A stretch of DNA of 64,000 bases from Amoebophrya sp. A120 (lineage: Eukaryota; Sar; Dinophyceae; Syndiniales; Amoebophryaceae). Under the pieces are notes generated by a model. That model was not told the DNA's origin. It did not search any database and saw only the letters and a program-made list of their open reading frames with translations. The translations under genes and the position numbers were made by a program. How positions within the stretch are numbered: the first letter of the stretch is position 1; the number at the start of each line of letters is the position of its first letter. The stretch is from contig CAJINV010000007.1 of the NCBI GenBank assembly GCA_905178155.1, forward strand, positions 672,898 to 736,897, written 5' to 3'. Positions 1-11,786 of this stretch are shown piece after piece.

Positions 1-159
1 TGGCTGATTTGGGGGTCAGCATTTCCCTCGAGATCTAGGCTGGCATCTACGCCAGGCAAGCCGCCTCGCCTCGCGCGTTCCTTGGTACGCGGAGCAGGCT
101 GCCCGTCTTTTCTGCCTCCGGATCTCGCTCCGCAATCTTGCGCGGCGACGTGCGGAGGG

Positions 160-280
160 AGAGGTAGATCACCTTCCTGGCCAGCCACAGTCCATACTCA
201 ATCAACATTCTGACCACAGAGGTAGATCACCTTCCTGGGGAGGTTTTTTCAATCCATACTCGATCAACATTCTGAACCAC
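160..280. repeat. Two-copy tandem duplication
   Basis: Copy 1 is 160-217 and copy 2 is 218-280. Both start AGAGGTAGATCACCTTCCTG and end with TCCATACTC-ATCAACATTCTGA-CCAC; copy 2 has a short insertion in the middle. No function is visible. Confidence 0.8.
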
Positions 281-572
281 AATCGGAATAACAATTTCAT
301 CGCTAGCGGCAGCTCCTCTTCAGCAGCTCTCACAATGACGACTGGTGGCGGACCGGAGTTGGCGCAGGTATAACGTATGAGGAACTTCTTGATGTTTTGG
401 GGTCGCCTGCTAAGAGCATAGGAAAGATTTTTTCGTGTGCGAAGATTATGTGTTTTAACAGCTTTAGTACCTTTAGCAAATACCTCCCTGGTCCTTTTCA
501 TTGATTTATTGATGTTTGAACTCCTTCTCCTTTCTTAACATTTTTCCGCCGCCTTGTGTCAGGTCGCCGTGC

Positions 573-957
573 TGGTGCCTAGTGTGAAGACGAAAATTTC
601 ATCCGTGCAAGAAATGGCACGGAACATCCGGAAGAAGCGACAAGCCCTCAATTTCAACGCCAAGGATTCCCTCGTGGCCACCTCGATGGCTTCTTTGTGC
701 ACGACAACCACTGGGCTTTCTAAAACCGCGGAAGAAATAGCGACCGCGGGTGCAGCTATTGTAACGGGTAGCACTGCCAGAACTAGTACACCAAAAACAG
801 CTGCATCCAGTGCAGATTTAATGCCGATTTTTTCATTAAGTACATCCACTATGTCGACTTCCAGACTAGAACAGAATGCGCCGCTGCTGAGGCTGGTGGA
901 CTCGGACCTGCTCGGGCCACCGACTGTGCTGCGGAATCGCAATGGTATGGAAAGCTA
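573..957 (+). CDS. Possible terminal exon of an unrecognised gene
   Basis: An open + frame follows a plausible acceptor (TTGTGTCAG before GTCGCCGTG) and runs to a TAG at 955-957. The peptide begins VAVLVPSVKTKISSVQE and is Ser/Thr/Ala-rich, with no recognisable domain. A minus-strand ORF covers the same bases (559-942), so strand choice rests only on the acceptor and on the + orientation of every better-supported gene. Upstream exons were not identified. Confidence 0.3.
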
Positions 958-2668
958 GCGGACCTCGTCCAGGGGAAGATGTGCTAGGGTGTAGTTTGAT
1001 CATGTAGAGTCACTACAGCATGAGCGTAATCCATCGTACTCACGCTAAAAAGACGCTTACACTGGTAAGTAGTAGTTCTAGTTGTTGGGTTGCATGGTCG
1101 TACTACTATATTTATAATCTTCCAGAGTCTTTTCCAGGCTCGAGTGAGTTGTGGCATTTTTTATACGACAAGAAATCCCCGTTGGTGACAGACTCCGGCT
1201 TCCTTTGAATACTGATGAAGAAGTTCTACAACTATGCCAGGACAACGAACAACAGCACCCTGCTGCCCACTGTGCGCGAGGAGCTCTTGGGAATGTGATG
1301 AAGAGAGAGTAGCTCAACGTCAAGCAGGAAGCAAAATGCTGTTAGTTTAAACATATCACACGATCACTTCGAGTGGCTGTGGCTATCGACGTACTTAGTT
1401 ACTTCCGCGTGTACCATCAAAGCGGAACGCGCTGGTAGTTCTTTTTTGCGTCAGTACTTTAGGGAACAAAGGGTTTATTTCGTAGGATTCATAAGCCTAA
1501 GCGCCATAGCCATTCAACATCTTTGCTTTGCTTGGTACAACTTATGGATACGAATGCTACTTCTATTTCGACTTTGAGAGCAGTCAGGAGGTTCCGCTGC
1601 ACGAGGACCCACACGATAAGTAAGTACTTACAACTGCGCTTATGATCTTATGTGAGAATCACGCATGATCTGGACTACAACTCGCTCTTTCTATTGCCCG
1701 AAAGGGATGGTGATTCCAAATCTCATGCTGAATACGATTCGAAGATTCTCTTGGTACTACACATAGCGATTTATTCTTACATGCAGCTATTGCTATTTGT
1801 AGTCCATCTCGTACTACTTTTCTAGGACAAAGTCGAACTTCTTTTGTGAGCATGACATCGCAAAATTGACGACATCTCGTGATCATATCAAACATCTAGT
1901 GAGCAGGGGCATATGCATATCACGCTACGAATAAATCGAAAAGCTGGAAGGTGAGACAGCACGCCTTTTAGTGGAACGTGAATACCCTATCGATCATGCA
2001 AAATCAGGACTAAAAAACAACATGGCAAGAACAGCAAGAAGGTCACTGCAGCTCTCGAGCTAATTTTTCCTTTTCTGAAAGAGATTTTTATCAGTTTCAT
2101 GTTGGGTTGTTGTTACTTTTTGCGTCATTAAGGACCAATCCATTCGCATGCATGATGAATCACAAAAAAAAGCCTTTTACCTTTGCCATAATTGTTCGAC
2201 GCAAATCGTTCGATATTTTTGGGGAGTTTTTTTGATCGTCGGTTTTTTTTTTTGTCTCGTTCTCGTTGATGCCGTGAGATGGTTGTTCCGAGAGTGAGGG
2301 TGAGACTCGCGTTCGAGAGAGAAAAAGAGCGAAGCAAAAGAGAATACTTCGAAAAATAGTTGCTCATTTCTGTTTTTCGTGCTTCTCGTATTTTTGTCAG
2401 AAAACATAGATGATGGCAAACCGGCAATATGTCTACTTGAACAAGACGGCCACGATGATAGATTGCCAGTTATTTTTGAATTAGAACGAGCTCCGTACTA
2501 ACCCGTCTGTGGAACACCTGTAGTATCTATCCTTGCGGAACACAGTGAAACGCTTTGTGCGTTTTCGTATGTTTGTGCAACAGCAAACTTGAATTATCCG
2601 CTTCCAAGTACAACCCTACTGAGAAGTACTAGTATCGCTAAACTTCGTTCGATATTACCCCCAGGAGC
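958..2668. other. No confident gene
   Basis: This AT-rich stretch has only short ORFs on both strands. An ATG at 1020 is followed by a good donor (GTAAGTAGT at 1065), so a small spliced exon is possible. No introner TIRs are present. Its end probably holds the 5' leader of the helicase gene: TTACCCCCAG just before the ATG at 2669 resembles a splice acceptor. Confidence 0.4.
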
Positions 2669-5600
2669 ATGCCGTCGCCGGCGAAGAGCTTCAAGCAGCC
2701 GCGGGTGCACGTTCCCGGCGCGTCGCCGCCCACGAAGCGGTTGCACACTGCAGCTTCGGGAGTTGGAGCAGCTGCTTCCGGAAGTTGTATCGCCACTGGA
2801 GCAGGAGCTCCTGCGGGCGGGGCCATCATCTTCGACGCACCAACACCCGCGAAGAACTACGGTGCAGCTACTACCTCGAAAATGAACCTGTTCGGGGCGG
2901 GACAAGAAGCTGTGCCTGCTGCAGCGGGGTCGTTGTTCGATCAAGATTCTTTATTCGACGCTGAGATAGCGCTGGCTCTTCAGGTATCAAATGTAAAACT
3001 GTCTGGGTCTGGAAGTTTGGAACTTGTGATGCTGGCTTTGGACTCTAAGAAAATCTGTATTGCATGGCCAGCAAGAGGGTTCCAGTTTGTGCTACGCGGG
3101 GAGGGCGTTTGTCATGCGGAATTATAGGCATCAGGAAGCCTTCTAGAAATCTGCGATGCAAGATCATGCATTACAGGCATCATGGGTCATGTAAAACAGG
3201 CATGACAAACCTTGCATTCTTCCAGACCCAGACATTTTTGCATTTGATATCAGGAGCACCAGCAGGAGGATGTGGATGATGTGCTCATGCAGGAGCAACA
3301 GAACAACAGCCACGTTCTGCAGCAAACAAGAGCATCATCTTCTTCGTCCTCTTCTTCCTCTTCGGGCGCTAATATCATCAAAAATCCCGCATCGGCATCC
3401 TCTTCCTCTTTCGGTGCAAGCAGCTTGTTCCACCAGCACCAGCGGCGACCACAGTCTGCTGGCGCTGTCAACGGCAACATCTTATCTGCCGGAAATAGCA
3501 ATTTACAACTTGTCACCAGAAATGCTGCGACGCTGAATAACTTCAATCTCAACGGGTTGCGGATGAACCAGCCGGCGCAGGGAATTCTGTCACGGAACAA
3601 CAAAGATAAACCGTTGCGGGACGAGTTCGGGGAGTTGGAAGAGGAGGAGGACGACGATGAGGGAAACAAAAGCGAACTCGAGGACTTCGACAACGATACT
3701 AAAAATAATCTCTCCACCGACGAGGTGGAAGAAGAAGATGAAAATGAAAATCAAGCCTTGCAGCTGCTGGCCGCCGACGGTTTGCAAGGTGATCTTCTCG
3801 AAACAACTTCTACCAACGAAAACGAGGAAAACCTAAATCACAACCCCTTCACCCACCTTCCGATTGCGGACCAGACCGCAAAACTCCCCGCGAAGAGACC
3901 CACGGGACGCAACGTTTTGCGCCAGGGAGACGAGGGCTTCAACCAGTTCTACCGGCAATGGCTGCGGGAAAAAGGGATCATCAACACCAGCGGCGCAGAC
4001 AACCACATGGTCAACGGCGTAGTACAGCAAGACGAGTTATCTACTTCTTGCAAACCGCTGCCGCAGCAGGCTGTGGTTCTGGCCGGTCTCCGCTCGGGGT
4101 TCACGCCGAAAATTTTGGTAGACCACAGAACCGGCGCCGGAAAGACCAGAACGATGATTCAAGTCATCGACGAGTTTTTTCTTTCCCCGAACCCGAAGGT
4201 GGTCATCGTGCCGACGGACAACATTCGCCGGAATTTCCTGCTCGAGTTAATCCGCTGGCCCTCGAAGTGGAGAACCTACTGGGCGGCGGAGAACCAAGAG
4301 TTTGCCCGGACTGCTGCGAGATCGAAGTCTTGGGCGAAGAGGCTCGATCAGGAGTGGACCAACCCGAAGCGGGAGATGATTTCTTCCATGGAGGCCGCGA
4401 TCGGCATGAAGTCCTTGATTCGCAACGGCCAAATCCGCGACGGCTTCGCGGAAAAATTCATCGAGCGGTTTCCCCAGGTTTGCTTCCCCAAAGCGCCGGT
4501 CCGGGTCCTGAGCTACGGGTGCGCGGGCGGCATACGGATTGCAACTATGTCTGGGTCTGGAAGAGTGGAACTTGTAGTGCTCTCTGCGGATTCTAGAAAT
4601 ATCTGTGTTGCATGAGCAGCAAGAGGAGGCAGTTCTTGGCACGCGGAGAGAGCATTTCTCATGCGTGATTAGTATCAACATGCTCTCAAAAAATCAGTGA
4701 TGCTAGCACCAGCATCACAGACCTCACGGGTCATGCAAAATGTGCATGACAAGCCCCGACTCTTCCAGACCCAGACATTTTTACATTTGATACGGCAGTG
4801 CGATGAACAAGAAGAATCCGGACGTCATTCTCCGGTTTGGAAAGAAATTGCCCCCGAAGGTGAAGAGCGCTGACGGATCGAAGAAGCAGGAACAGGATTG
4901 GTCGGACCAAAATCTGTACGACAACACGATTGTCCTCCTGGACGAAGCGCACAATGCGGTGAAGGAGCAGTCCCAGTACCGCGCGCAATTGGAAAAACTC
5001 TGCGACGCTTTGAAGCGAACGAACGAGAACACCCGCGTTGTCTTCCTCACGGCCACGCCCGCGCCCGCGGTGAGCGGGAATCAGGCCGTGAATGGGAGAT
5101 CATCTGTGAACCCGCAGAAGTTGTTGGATTTGGTTAAAGGACTACGAGACGTGCTCCTGAGCCGCAACAACGAGGGCTACGTGAGCCATTTTGATGGCGT
5201 TGCCGGGTTCCCGAAAATTCTGACCACCAAGCGGTACAAGTACGGGCTGGGTTTCCAGGAGTCGGCCATGGGGACGGTTGGCAAACTGCCCTACCGGGTC
5301 GCGAACGTGGTGCGCGTGCCGATGGGCAGCGGGGTCTACCTGCGATACCTGCGGACCTGGATGGCTTTATCCGATCACAACAGCCTGGGCGACCCGGCTT
5401 CGAAAAAACGGCTGCTGGCGCGCGGGGTGGTCTGGATGCCGCCGCTATCAAATGTAAAAATGTCTGGGTCTGGAACAAGGCAAGTTGTCATGCTAAATCT
5501 GGATTATGTAAAAATCTGCGTTGCGTGATTACCAAAAGCTGTCCACTGTTGACCTAATCGAGAGGCAGTTTCTCATGCAGGATACGCATGATAGAACTCT

Positions 5601-8600
5601 CACAGAATCTGTCATGCTCTGTCCTACAGACTAGAGCTCATGGGTCATGGAAAACCTGCATAACAAGTCTGGCATTCTTCCAGACCCAGACATTTTTACA
5701 TTTGATAGCCGCAGAGCGCGTCGCGGGAAGACCAGAAGGCGAAGCTGCTTACCGCGGATGAGTCCAGTATGGGAGTGTCAGAATCGAAATCAACAAAATC
5801 GAAATGATTTGTGATGCATAAAATCGATACCACTTGGAGCCTCAGTTTCCACGTGGCGCATGACAAATTTCGGGAGCGCCAAAATCCAGTCTGTCGTGCT
5901 GTTTAGGCAAAGAACACTGCTCCTGTCGTGCTACTCTGGCAGCGCATCTTCTTCCCCTAAACAGGTTCACAATCGGTCTCATTTGCCTACTCCCCAATAC
6001 AGGCCTCCAGTGCCCTACATTTTATGCATCACAAATTTTTCTTTTTTGTCGATTTCGACCCTGAAACATCCATATCCAGCATCGAGGCGTTTGCGTCGAA
6101 GGTGTATCGTGTGGGGGACCGGGTGAGGGAGATGGAGTTGAAGGCACTGGTATATCCTGTGTAAAAACGTCCCCACCCCAGAGTTGTAACTGTGCTTTGT
6201 TTTGTTTTTGGTTTTTTTCAGTACATAAACACCCCAGAGGTGTAATGCGAATCTGCGTGGTTGAAATGTTTCTCATGCGAAGACGCATGAGAAGCTTTTT
6301 CTAGTGGTGTTTTGAGATTTGTGATGCCCAAATCAGCATGATAAACTGGATCTGTGATGCTGCTGCACTAGCTAAACGTGGCTACATTACTAGCCCAAAT
6401 TTGTCATGCGCAACAGCCAAAGCTTGATGATTTGTGTAGCAGCTTTCCCATCTTGACTATGGGGTGGGGACGTTTTTACAAATGATATGGCGTTGGTGTC
6501 CAAGCAGCAGGGGTTCAACACGGTCGTGGACATTTTGGGCGAGATGGTCGGGAAAAATCGGGTATCAAATGCAAATATGTCTGGGCCCGGAAAGATCGAT
6601 GGAACTTGTAATGCTAGTCCTACATGCCTGTAAAATCTGTATTGCGTGACCAACCAGAAGACGCCTTCTTTTGTCATACAAAAGCGCAGCAGGTTCTCAT
6701 GCGGGCTGCGCACCATGAGCAAGTATAATTGCGCAAATAACTTGTCATGCTTGGCTGAATTGGGAAATCTTTCAATCATCCACAGCTCAGCATCACAAGT
6801 TTCCAGACATCTAGACATATTTGCCTTTGATATCGGGTCCTGTCCTTGCGGGAGAAGTCGCAGGTGGCCGGCACCATGGAAAAGTTCAACGCGGACAACA
6901 ACTTGTTCGGGCAAAAATACCTCGTGCTTGTGGCCGACACGGACACCTGCGGGGAAGGCGTCAGCTTCATGAGCGTATTGTTTTGAGACAGAACTAGAAG
7001 AAGCACTGGTGATTTTTTTGTTGTTTTTCCTTCTCGTCAACATGATGACCAATTGCGAGTGCAGGATTTTTAATGTTGTCCAATTTTGGACTCAAAATGA
7101 AAATTCTCTTTGTCGTAAATGAGAAGATATATCAAAATCACTTCATCATCATCACAGGTCCGTGAGTGTCACCTATTGACGATTCCGCAGTCTGTCAACG
7201 ACTTTTACCAGTGGTTGGGGAGATCTAACCGCCAGGGTAGTCACAAGAAGTTAGACGCCGAAGATCAGGACCTCGAGTACTTTTATGCATTGCAAAAAAG
7301 TTCCTGCACTGCTACCACAACATACTTCCACCATCTTCAATGCATTTTTACAGACGAAAAACTTCCGTCTGCCCAAATAACTCACTCGAACAGAGCAACC
7401 TATCGTGGTCAGTCAAGGCTGGTACTGCTATCACAACCACTTCGACTTCCGAACCACTGCATAATATGCAGTGGTTCGGAAGTCGAAGTGGTTGTAACAT
7501 TTTTGCACAGCATAATCCCCTGTACGTGGCTACCTTCCCGCGAGACTGGAAACCCAGCACTCTGTCTGTGAAAAAGCGGACCTTCCTGCGGTCGGCGTTT
7601 ACGGGGGCGATCCGGGACAAGACGGGTATGCATTGCAAATATGTCTGGGTCTGGAAGAGTGCAACTTGTGATGCTAACTTTGGAAGCTAAAAAAAATCTG
7701 CATTGCATGACCAGCAAGAGGTGGCCTCCAGTTTGTGCTGCGCCGGGATGGCATTTCTCATGCGGAATAGGCATCAGGAAGCCTTCTACTAAAAATCTGT
7801 GATGCTAGGTCATGCATTACAGGCGTCATGGGTCATGCAAAGAAGGCATGACTCTTCCAGACCCAAACATATTTGCAGTTGATAACGGGCAAGGCCGAGC
7901 GAAACCTGCTGAAGAACGTGAACAAGCTCGACATATGCATTCTGCAAATGTGTCTGGGCCAGGAAAGACGCGATTTGTGATGCTAATTTTCGATCACGCA
8001 AAAATCTGTATTGCATAAAGCAGCAAAAAATAAAGGCACTCAGATTGGTGCCACCCTGAGCAGACGAGGGCCCTTCTCATGTCGGCTAGGCATGACCAAC
8101 CCTTCGCGAAAGCTCCTGTGATGCCCGAGCATGCATCACAGGCGTCGCGGGTCATGTACAAGTTGCATGACAAACCCCCCCAACAAGCTCTTCCAGACCC
8201 AGACATGTTTGCATTCGATACGACAACGCCTTCGAGTCGTCAGCGGAGTTGGGCAAGGCGGTCCGGCGGGTGCAGAACATCCGGAAGAAGCACGACGGCG
8301 ATTTCCTCGAGCACTACATCGATGCGGAGAAGGAAAACCTCCCCGGAATGCGACTTTTGAACGAGATGGAGATGCGGTCCGTTTCCCACCAGTCCAGTGC
8401 CTGTCTCGCGTACCTGACCCAGACCGAGGACGAGAAGTCGCTTGCCGTCCTGCGGTATCAAATGCAAATTATAATATGTCTCGGTCTGGAATAAACTTGT
8501 GTTGCTGATACTTGCACTGCAGACTGACTGCTTGTACGGCGTAACAGCATGAGAAGTTTATTTTCTGCTCAGTGCGAATCCATTCGTACTTAGCATTGCA

Positions 8601-9269
8601 AACTGTCATGGACAAAAAATTGGCCGAGTCGCATTTTATGGATCACAAATGATCATTGTCGTCCTTCTTGAAGTTGTCCCGCATCACAAACCCAGACCCA
8701 GATCGATATTTGCAAAGCATATGCGCGGCCAAGTGACCCGGTTTGAGAAGTTTATGAAGACCTGGCGCGAGGGGGCGGCCTTCGACTACCACGGCGTGTA
8801 CGAGGAAGGTGTAGAAGCAGCTGTTGCAGCGTATGACCTGCTCAAACGTTACAATCTCAAGCGTTACAATAGAATTTGGAAATCTGTGATGCAAGAAGTG
8901 CATAATCTAGCCAAGTCGCATAGGACTGCGCATGACAAGTTCCGGAGTCCCAAACCGCACTACAATCTGCCGAAATTTGTGTTGCAAGAAGTGGAGTGGT
9001 CTGCGAGTCTGTCATGCTCATTATGCAACACAAATGCCAGATTCTATTGTAACGTTTGAGATTGTAACGTTTGAGCAGGCCATACAGCAGCAGCTCCGGT
9101 CCAGGTGGTCGCGGAAGTAAACGGAATGGTGAACGGGCTGCAGGGAGGAAGAGAACGTGGGGAGCAGGAACAGTCCGCGGGACAAGGAGAAGAACAATCC
9201 AGCCACGACCAGCCGCAGTTGGACAGCGTGGTCGCTCTGATGCGGGCCATGCAAAAGGAAAACTTCTAG
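2669..9269 (+). CDS. SF2 DEAH-type helicase-like ATPase, split by 11 introners
   Basis: Predicted nucleic-acid-dependent ATPase of helicase superfamily 2. Model exons: 2669-2984, 3255-4532, 4798-5445, 5713-5780, 6057-6152, 6493-6562, 6838-6974, 7158-7283, 7520-7626, 7890-7933, 8226-8455, 8727-8831 and 9090-9269. They sum to 3405 nt (1134 aa). Visible motifs: Walker A HRTGAGKTRT near residue 395, Walker B/DEAH LLDEAHN near 578, motif III FLTATP near 613, and motif VI GRSNRQGSH near 892. The gaps between motifs close only after the introners are removed. The N-terminal 390 residues are low complexity and acidic. The pattern recalls SNF2 proteins and the stand-alone helicases of large DNA viruses; I cannot place it more finely. 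Only one junction (6974/7158) is an ordinary GT-AG intron. The start is uncertain because an acceptor-like CAG lies 5 bases upstream. Confidence 0.8.
2985..3249. mobile_element. Introner, family A (265 bp)
   Basis: TIRs TATCAAATGTAAAACTGTCT and its mirror, ending CATTTGATA. TSD TCAGG at 2980-2984 and 3250-3254. Because the TSD ends AGG, the intron can be read as canonical GT...AG. Confidence 0.95.
4533..4792. mobile_element. Introner, family A (260 bp)
   Basis: The left end is diverged (TACGGATTGCAACTATGTCT); the right end is CATTTGATA. Perfect TSD CGGCA at 4528-4532 and 4793-4797. The helicase frame is restored after removal. Confidence 0.93.
5446..5707. mobile_element. Introner, family A (262 bp)
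   Basis: TATCAAATGTAAAAATGTCT to the mirrored end CATTTGATA. Perfect TSD GCCGC at 5441-5445 and 5708-5712. Confidence 0.95.
5781..6056. mobile_element. Introner-like intron, singleton S1 (276 bp)
   Basis: Long inverted ends: left TCGAAATCAACAAAATCGAA then ATGATTTGTGATGCATAAAA; the right end is its mirror with TTTTATGCATCACAAAT and TGTCGATTTCGAC. There are no TAT/ATA ends and no clear TSD. Joining 5780 to 6057 keeps the helicase frame. Confidence 0.75.
6153..6487. mobile_element. Introner, family B (335 bp)
   Basis: TIR TATCCTGTGTAAAAACGTCC followed by CCACCCC, mirrored at GGGGTGGGGACGTTTTTAC near 6462-6480. TSD copies are diverged (TGGTA and TGGCG); both keep the frame. Confidence 0.88.
6563..6832. 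mobile_element. Introner, family A (270 bp)
   Basis: TATCAAATGCAAATATGTCT left end; slightly diverged right end (CCAGACATCTAGACATAT). Perfect TSD TCGGG at 6558-6562 and 6833-6837. Confidence 0.95.
6975..7157 (+). other. Conventional GT-AG intron in the helicase gene
   Basis: Donor GTATTGTTTT, acceptor CATCATCACAG. No TIRs or TSD. Splicing joins GEGVSFMS to VRECHLLTIP in frame, just upstream of helicase motif VI. Confidence 0.8.
7284..7514. mobile_element. Introner-like intron with a giant hairpin, singleton S2 (231 bp)
   Basis: Ends TATGCATTGCAAAAA and TTTTTGCACAGCATA. The inner half is a near-perfect palindrome (7433-7495). TSDs are not conserved (ACTTT and ATCCC), but joining 7283 to 7520 keeps the frame (EYFLYVATF). 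Confidence 0.7.
7433..7495. repeat. 31-bp inverted repeat with 1-bp loop
   Basis: The left arm ACAACCACTTCGACTTCCGA... is mirrored by ...TCGGAAGTCGAAGTGGTTGT around the centre at 7464. All paired positions match in my reading. It would form a very stable hairpin in RNA or in single-stranded DNA. Confidence 0.95.
7627..7884. mobile_element. Introner, family A (258 bp)
   Basis: Left TATGCATTGCAAATATGTCT, right GCAGTTGATA. Perfect TSD ACGGG at 7622-7626 and 7885-7889. Confidence 0.95.
7934..8220. mobile_element. Introner, family A (287 bp)
   Basis: Left TATGCATTCTGCAAATGTGT, right GCATTCGATA. Perfect TSD CGACA at 7929-7933 and 8221-8225. Only 44 coding bases separate it from the previous introner. 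Confidence 0.95.
8456..8721. mobile_element. Introner, family A, diverged (266 bp)
   Basis: Left TATCAAATGCAAATTATAAT, right ATATTTGCAAAGCATA. TSD TGCGG/TGCGC; the difference is synonymous (Arg) in the restored frame. Confidence 0.88.
8832..9084. mobile_element. Introner, family G (253 bp)
   Basis: Left TATGACCTGCTCAAACGTTA then CAATCTCAAGCGTTACAAT; the right end is the mirror and ends GCAGGCCATA. TSD CAGCG/CAGCA, synonymous (Ala). Same TIR family as the RT-bearing element at 35339. Confidence 0.9.
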
Positions 9270-11786
9270 TCTACCGCAATGATGCGTTCGATATGAAAGA
9301 GGTGCACCTCCCGAATTTACTTATCCGAAAGGCTCTCCAGCAGATCTTTATATATCAGCATCAGGAAATTAACTAATGCGAACCTTCAAGAAGAGAACAG
9401 CCCTCCGCTCGTTTACCGTAGCTGGTTTTCCAAAACAAAAAAAATAACCTACAAAATGAGAGAGGAAGAAGTCAGTAGGAATGTGGAAGTTTACAAATAG
9501 AAACTGTGTTTACCACCGCTAATAATGAACAAGTTTAGAATTAAGTCTGATTTTACGCTTGATGTGACAGCATCGAACAGGCACAGAGTGAATCTGCATT
9601 CAATTCAATCAGTCAATCGCTCATCAGAAATTCTTTTGTTTGAAGTCCCCAGTATGGATGGAGCAGTCTTCTATTCCGTGACTGATTCAACACAACCTAA
9701 AGATACTTCGATCGAGAACCTATATAATCATTTTCGTTGTATCGACTATTGTATTCCGTCGTCCTCCGCGCAATCTTTCGTGGTTTTCCTTTTCGTGAGT
9801 TAAAGAACTTAATCTAACCCCTTCTATTTTGGGTATACATTGTTTCATCTCATCTAGAACTTTTCTCTTGATTTTCCCTTCTGTACAAGATTTTTTTCTT
9901 GATTGAGAGCTCTCACTTGACATTTTTCTGCTATGCGTTTAATGTACTCGATCCCAGTAGTTCGTATGAATTTCCTGTACATTTTGGCACAAGCACACGA
10001 CTGTTTGTCTAGCAGCATGTAGTTGTAAGTAGTTTCCTTTGCAGGAGGTAGGAATCGGATACAGTAGGAGCATCGAACAGTCATTGAAGTCGTAGTAAGT
10101 CCACTTATTTTATGAAATTCGTCTCATTTTCCACGTAAGATAAATCGAGTCATGTTCTTTCACAGTTTTCTGTTGCAGCGCACACGCAATTGTGTTATTG
10201 TTGCAGTTCGTTGCAGCGCAACACGAAGAGCATGAGAAACATTTTACGAGTAGAGCTACTTTTCTTTGTCCGAACATCCCGCGATCTTTTTTTGTCATAT
10301 TTTCCAAAACGTCTTCCACGCTTAGGTAGAGTTCGCGTCTTTAAATACTCGGACGTGAAGATCGCTACCAAAGCGGACAATGTGGCGGCAAGGCGTTTTT
10401 ATCCTAGAGCTTCCATTTCTGTAAATTTTGAGCCGTAGCACCGCGAAAAATGAATTTACATCGTCAACGCGAAGGAGCGGCGGAGTGCTACATGTTGTGA
10501 GGAAAGTAGCGCAGGAAGGAAATTGAATTGGCTAGATGAGCTGAAAAAATGCCACGATGTACATCTCTAGTCCACCGCAGCACGTACTACCTGCTCGAGT
10601 CAAGACGGAATACGAAGCGGCTACTTTCCACAACTTCTGTAGAGTACATTCAAGGCGAACTGAACATCCAACACAAATTTCTTTCCTTGGATAGCGTACT
10701 TACATCGCTTCAGAGATGACTCAGATAGTGCGACGCTTCTCGTGTGGTGCAAGCAACGTAACCCGTTCACTATGCAAGTGCTCTCTTTGCCGTTACCGTT
10801 TCGCTTGATTAAAAAGAATTTTCGCCGGTGGCGTCGTAGTAGACAAGAGATCATTCTTCTTCCTCATTCTCCCTGGTCCAAGAAATCGCAGATAATTTCG
10901 CATCCGTGTTCCGTTCGTAATTTGTGCGGTAAGAGCCGCGTTACTCCTGCTACAACAAACACGCATGTTTTTGCGTTCTATCGACTAGTAGAGAAGGCAG
11001 CGCCACATTCATGACCGTCGACTCGTCCTATTTCATCGTTCCTCGTCAGAGGTCAAACAACAGTCGTTCCTCTACTTCCCGGTCGTGGTTAGTGTGTTTC
11101 TACACGAACTGAACAAGTCACTGGCTTCGTTACTCTGGGAAGGCTCCAACTCGTTTCTGTAATAAGTCAGGTCGTGCCGCCGGTGGGCAGGAGACGCATT
11201 GAAAGCTTCTCCTGTATACTAGTAAAGTTCGTGCACTCACGAATCATGCGTATCACTACGATTACCACGACGATAAATAGAATTTCGTCAGACTCAGATG
11301 AATCGTATTCGTACTCGTTTTCTGTGGGTGAAGATCTTGTCCGTCGAATTGGTAAAAGCGACAGTTCCTTTTGTAGTTCGTAGTTCGTGCGAAGTAGTAT
11401 TCGCGGGCCACTTCGTCGGGTGATGTGACCTCATCGTACTTCTCCTCGTCGATAGTAAAGTAGTTTGCTCGTCGTGATGTATAAAAAAATGAATTTACGC
11501 TTTATGTCCTTGTTCCGCACAGAAAAGTAAAACCCTGAAAAACGTTCGTCGTTCTGAAGGAAGACAACCCTCCTGCTAGGCTTGCTTAGCTTTCCAGAAT
11601 AAATACCACTCGGGTCATCTTTTGGAATCGCAAAAAACTTAAGTAAAACTCACAACGCTCCTACGTCGTGCAAATATATCACTCCAGCACATTTTTTTTC
11701 CCACATCACAAGTTTACGTTTTAGTAGCTTGTAAGTAAGTCTAAGTCACATCTTGTTCAGCTGCACAAGAACCGAGAAAAAGCAAG
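9270..11786. other. No supported gene
   Basis: Intergenic-looking AT-rich sequence. Only short ORFs on both strands, none with a recognisable motif. No introner ends were found. Confidence 0.5.

Noticed and set aside
559-942. Minus-strand ORF opposite the exon candidate at 573-957
   Set aside because: No domain and no splice context; all well-supported genes here are on the + strand. Not impossible, just weaker.
8832-9120. Alternative helicase C-terminus ending SRK at 9118
   Set aside because: It needs the introner to be cut at its inner CTC/GAG positions. Using the outer TAT...ATA ends and the CAGCG/CAGCA TSD gives the longer frame to 9269.
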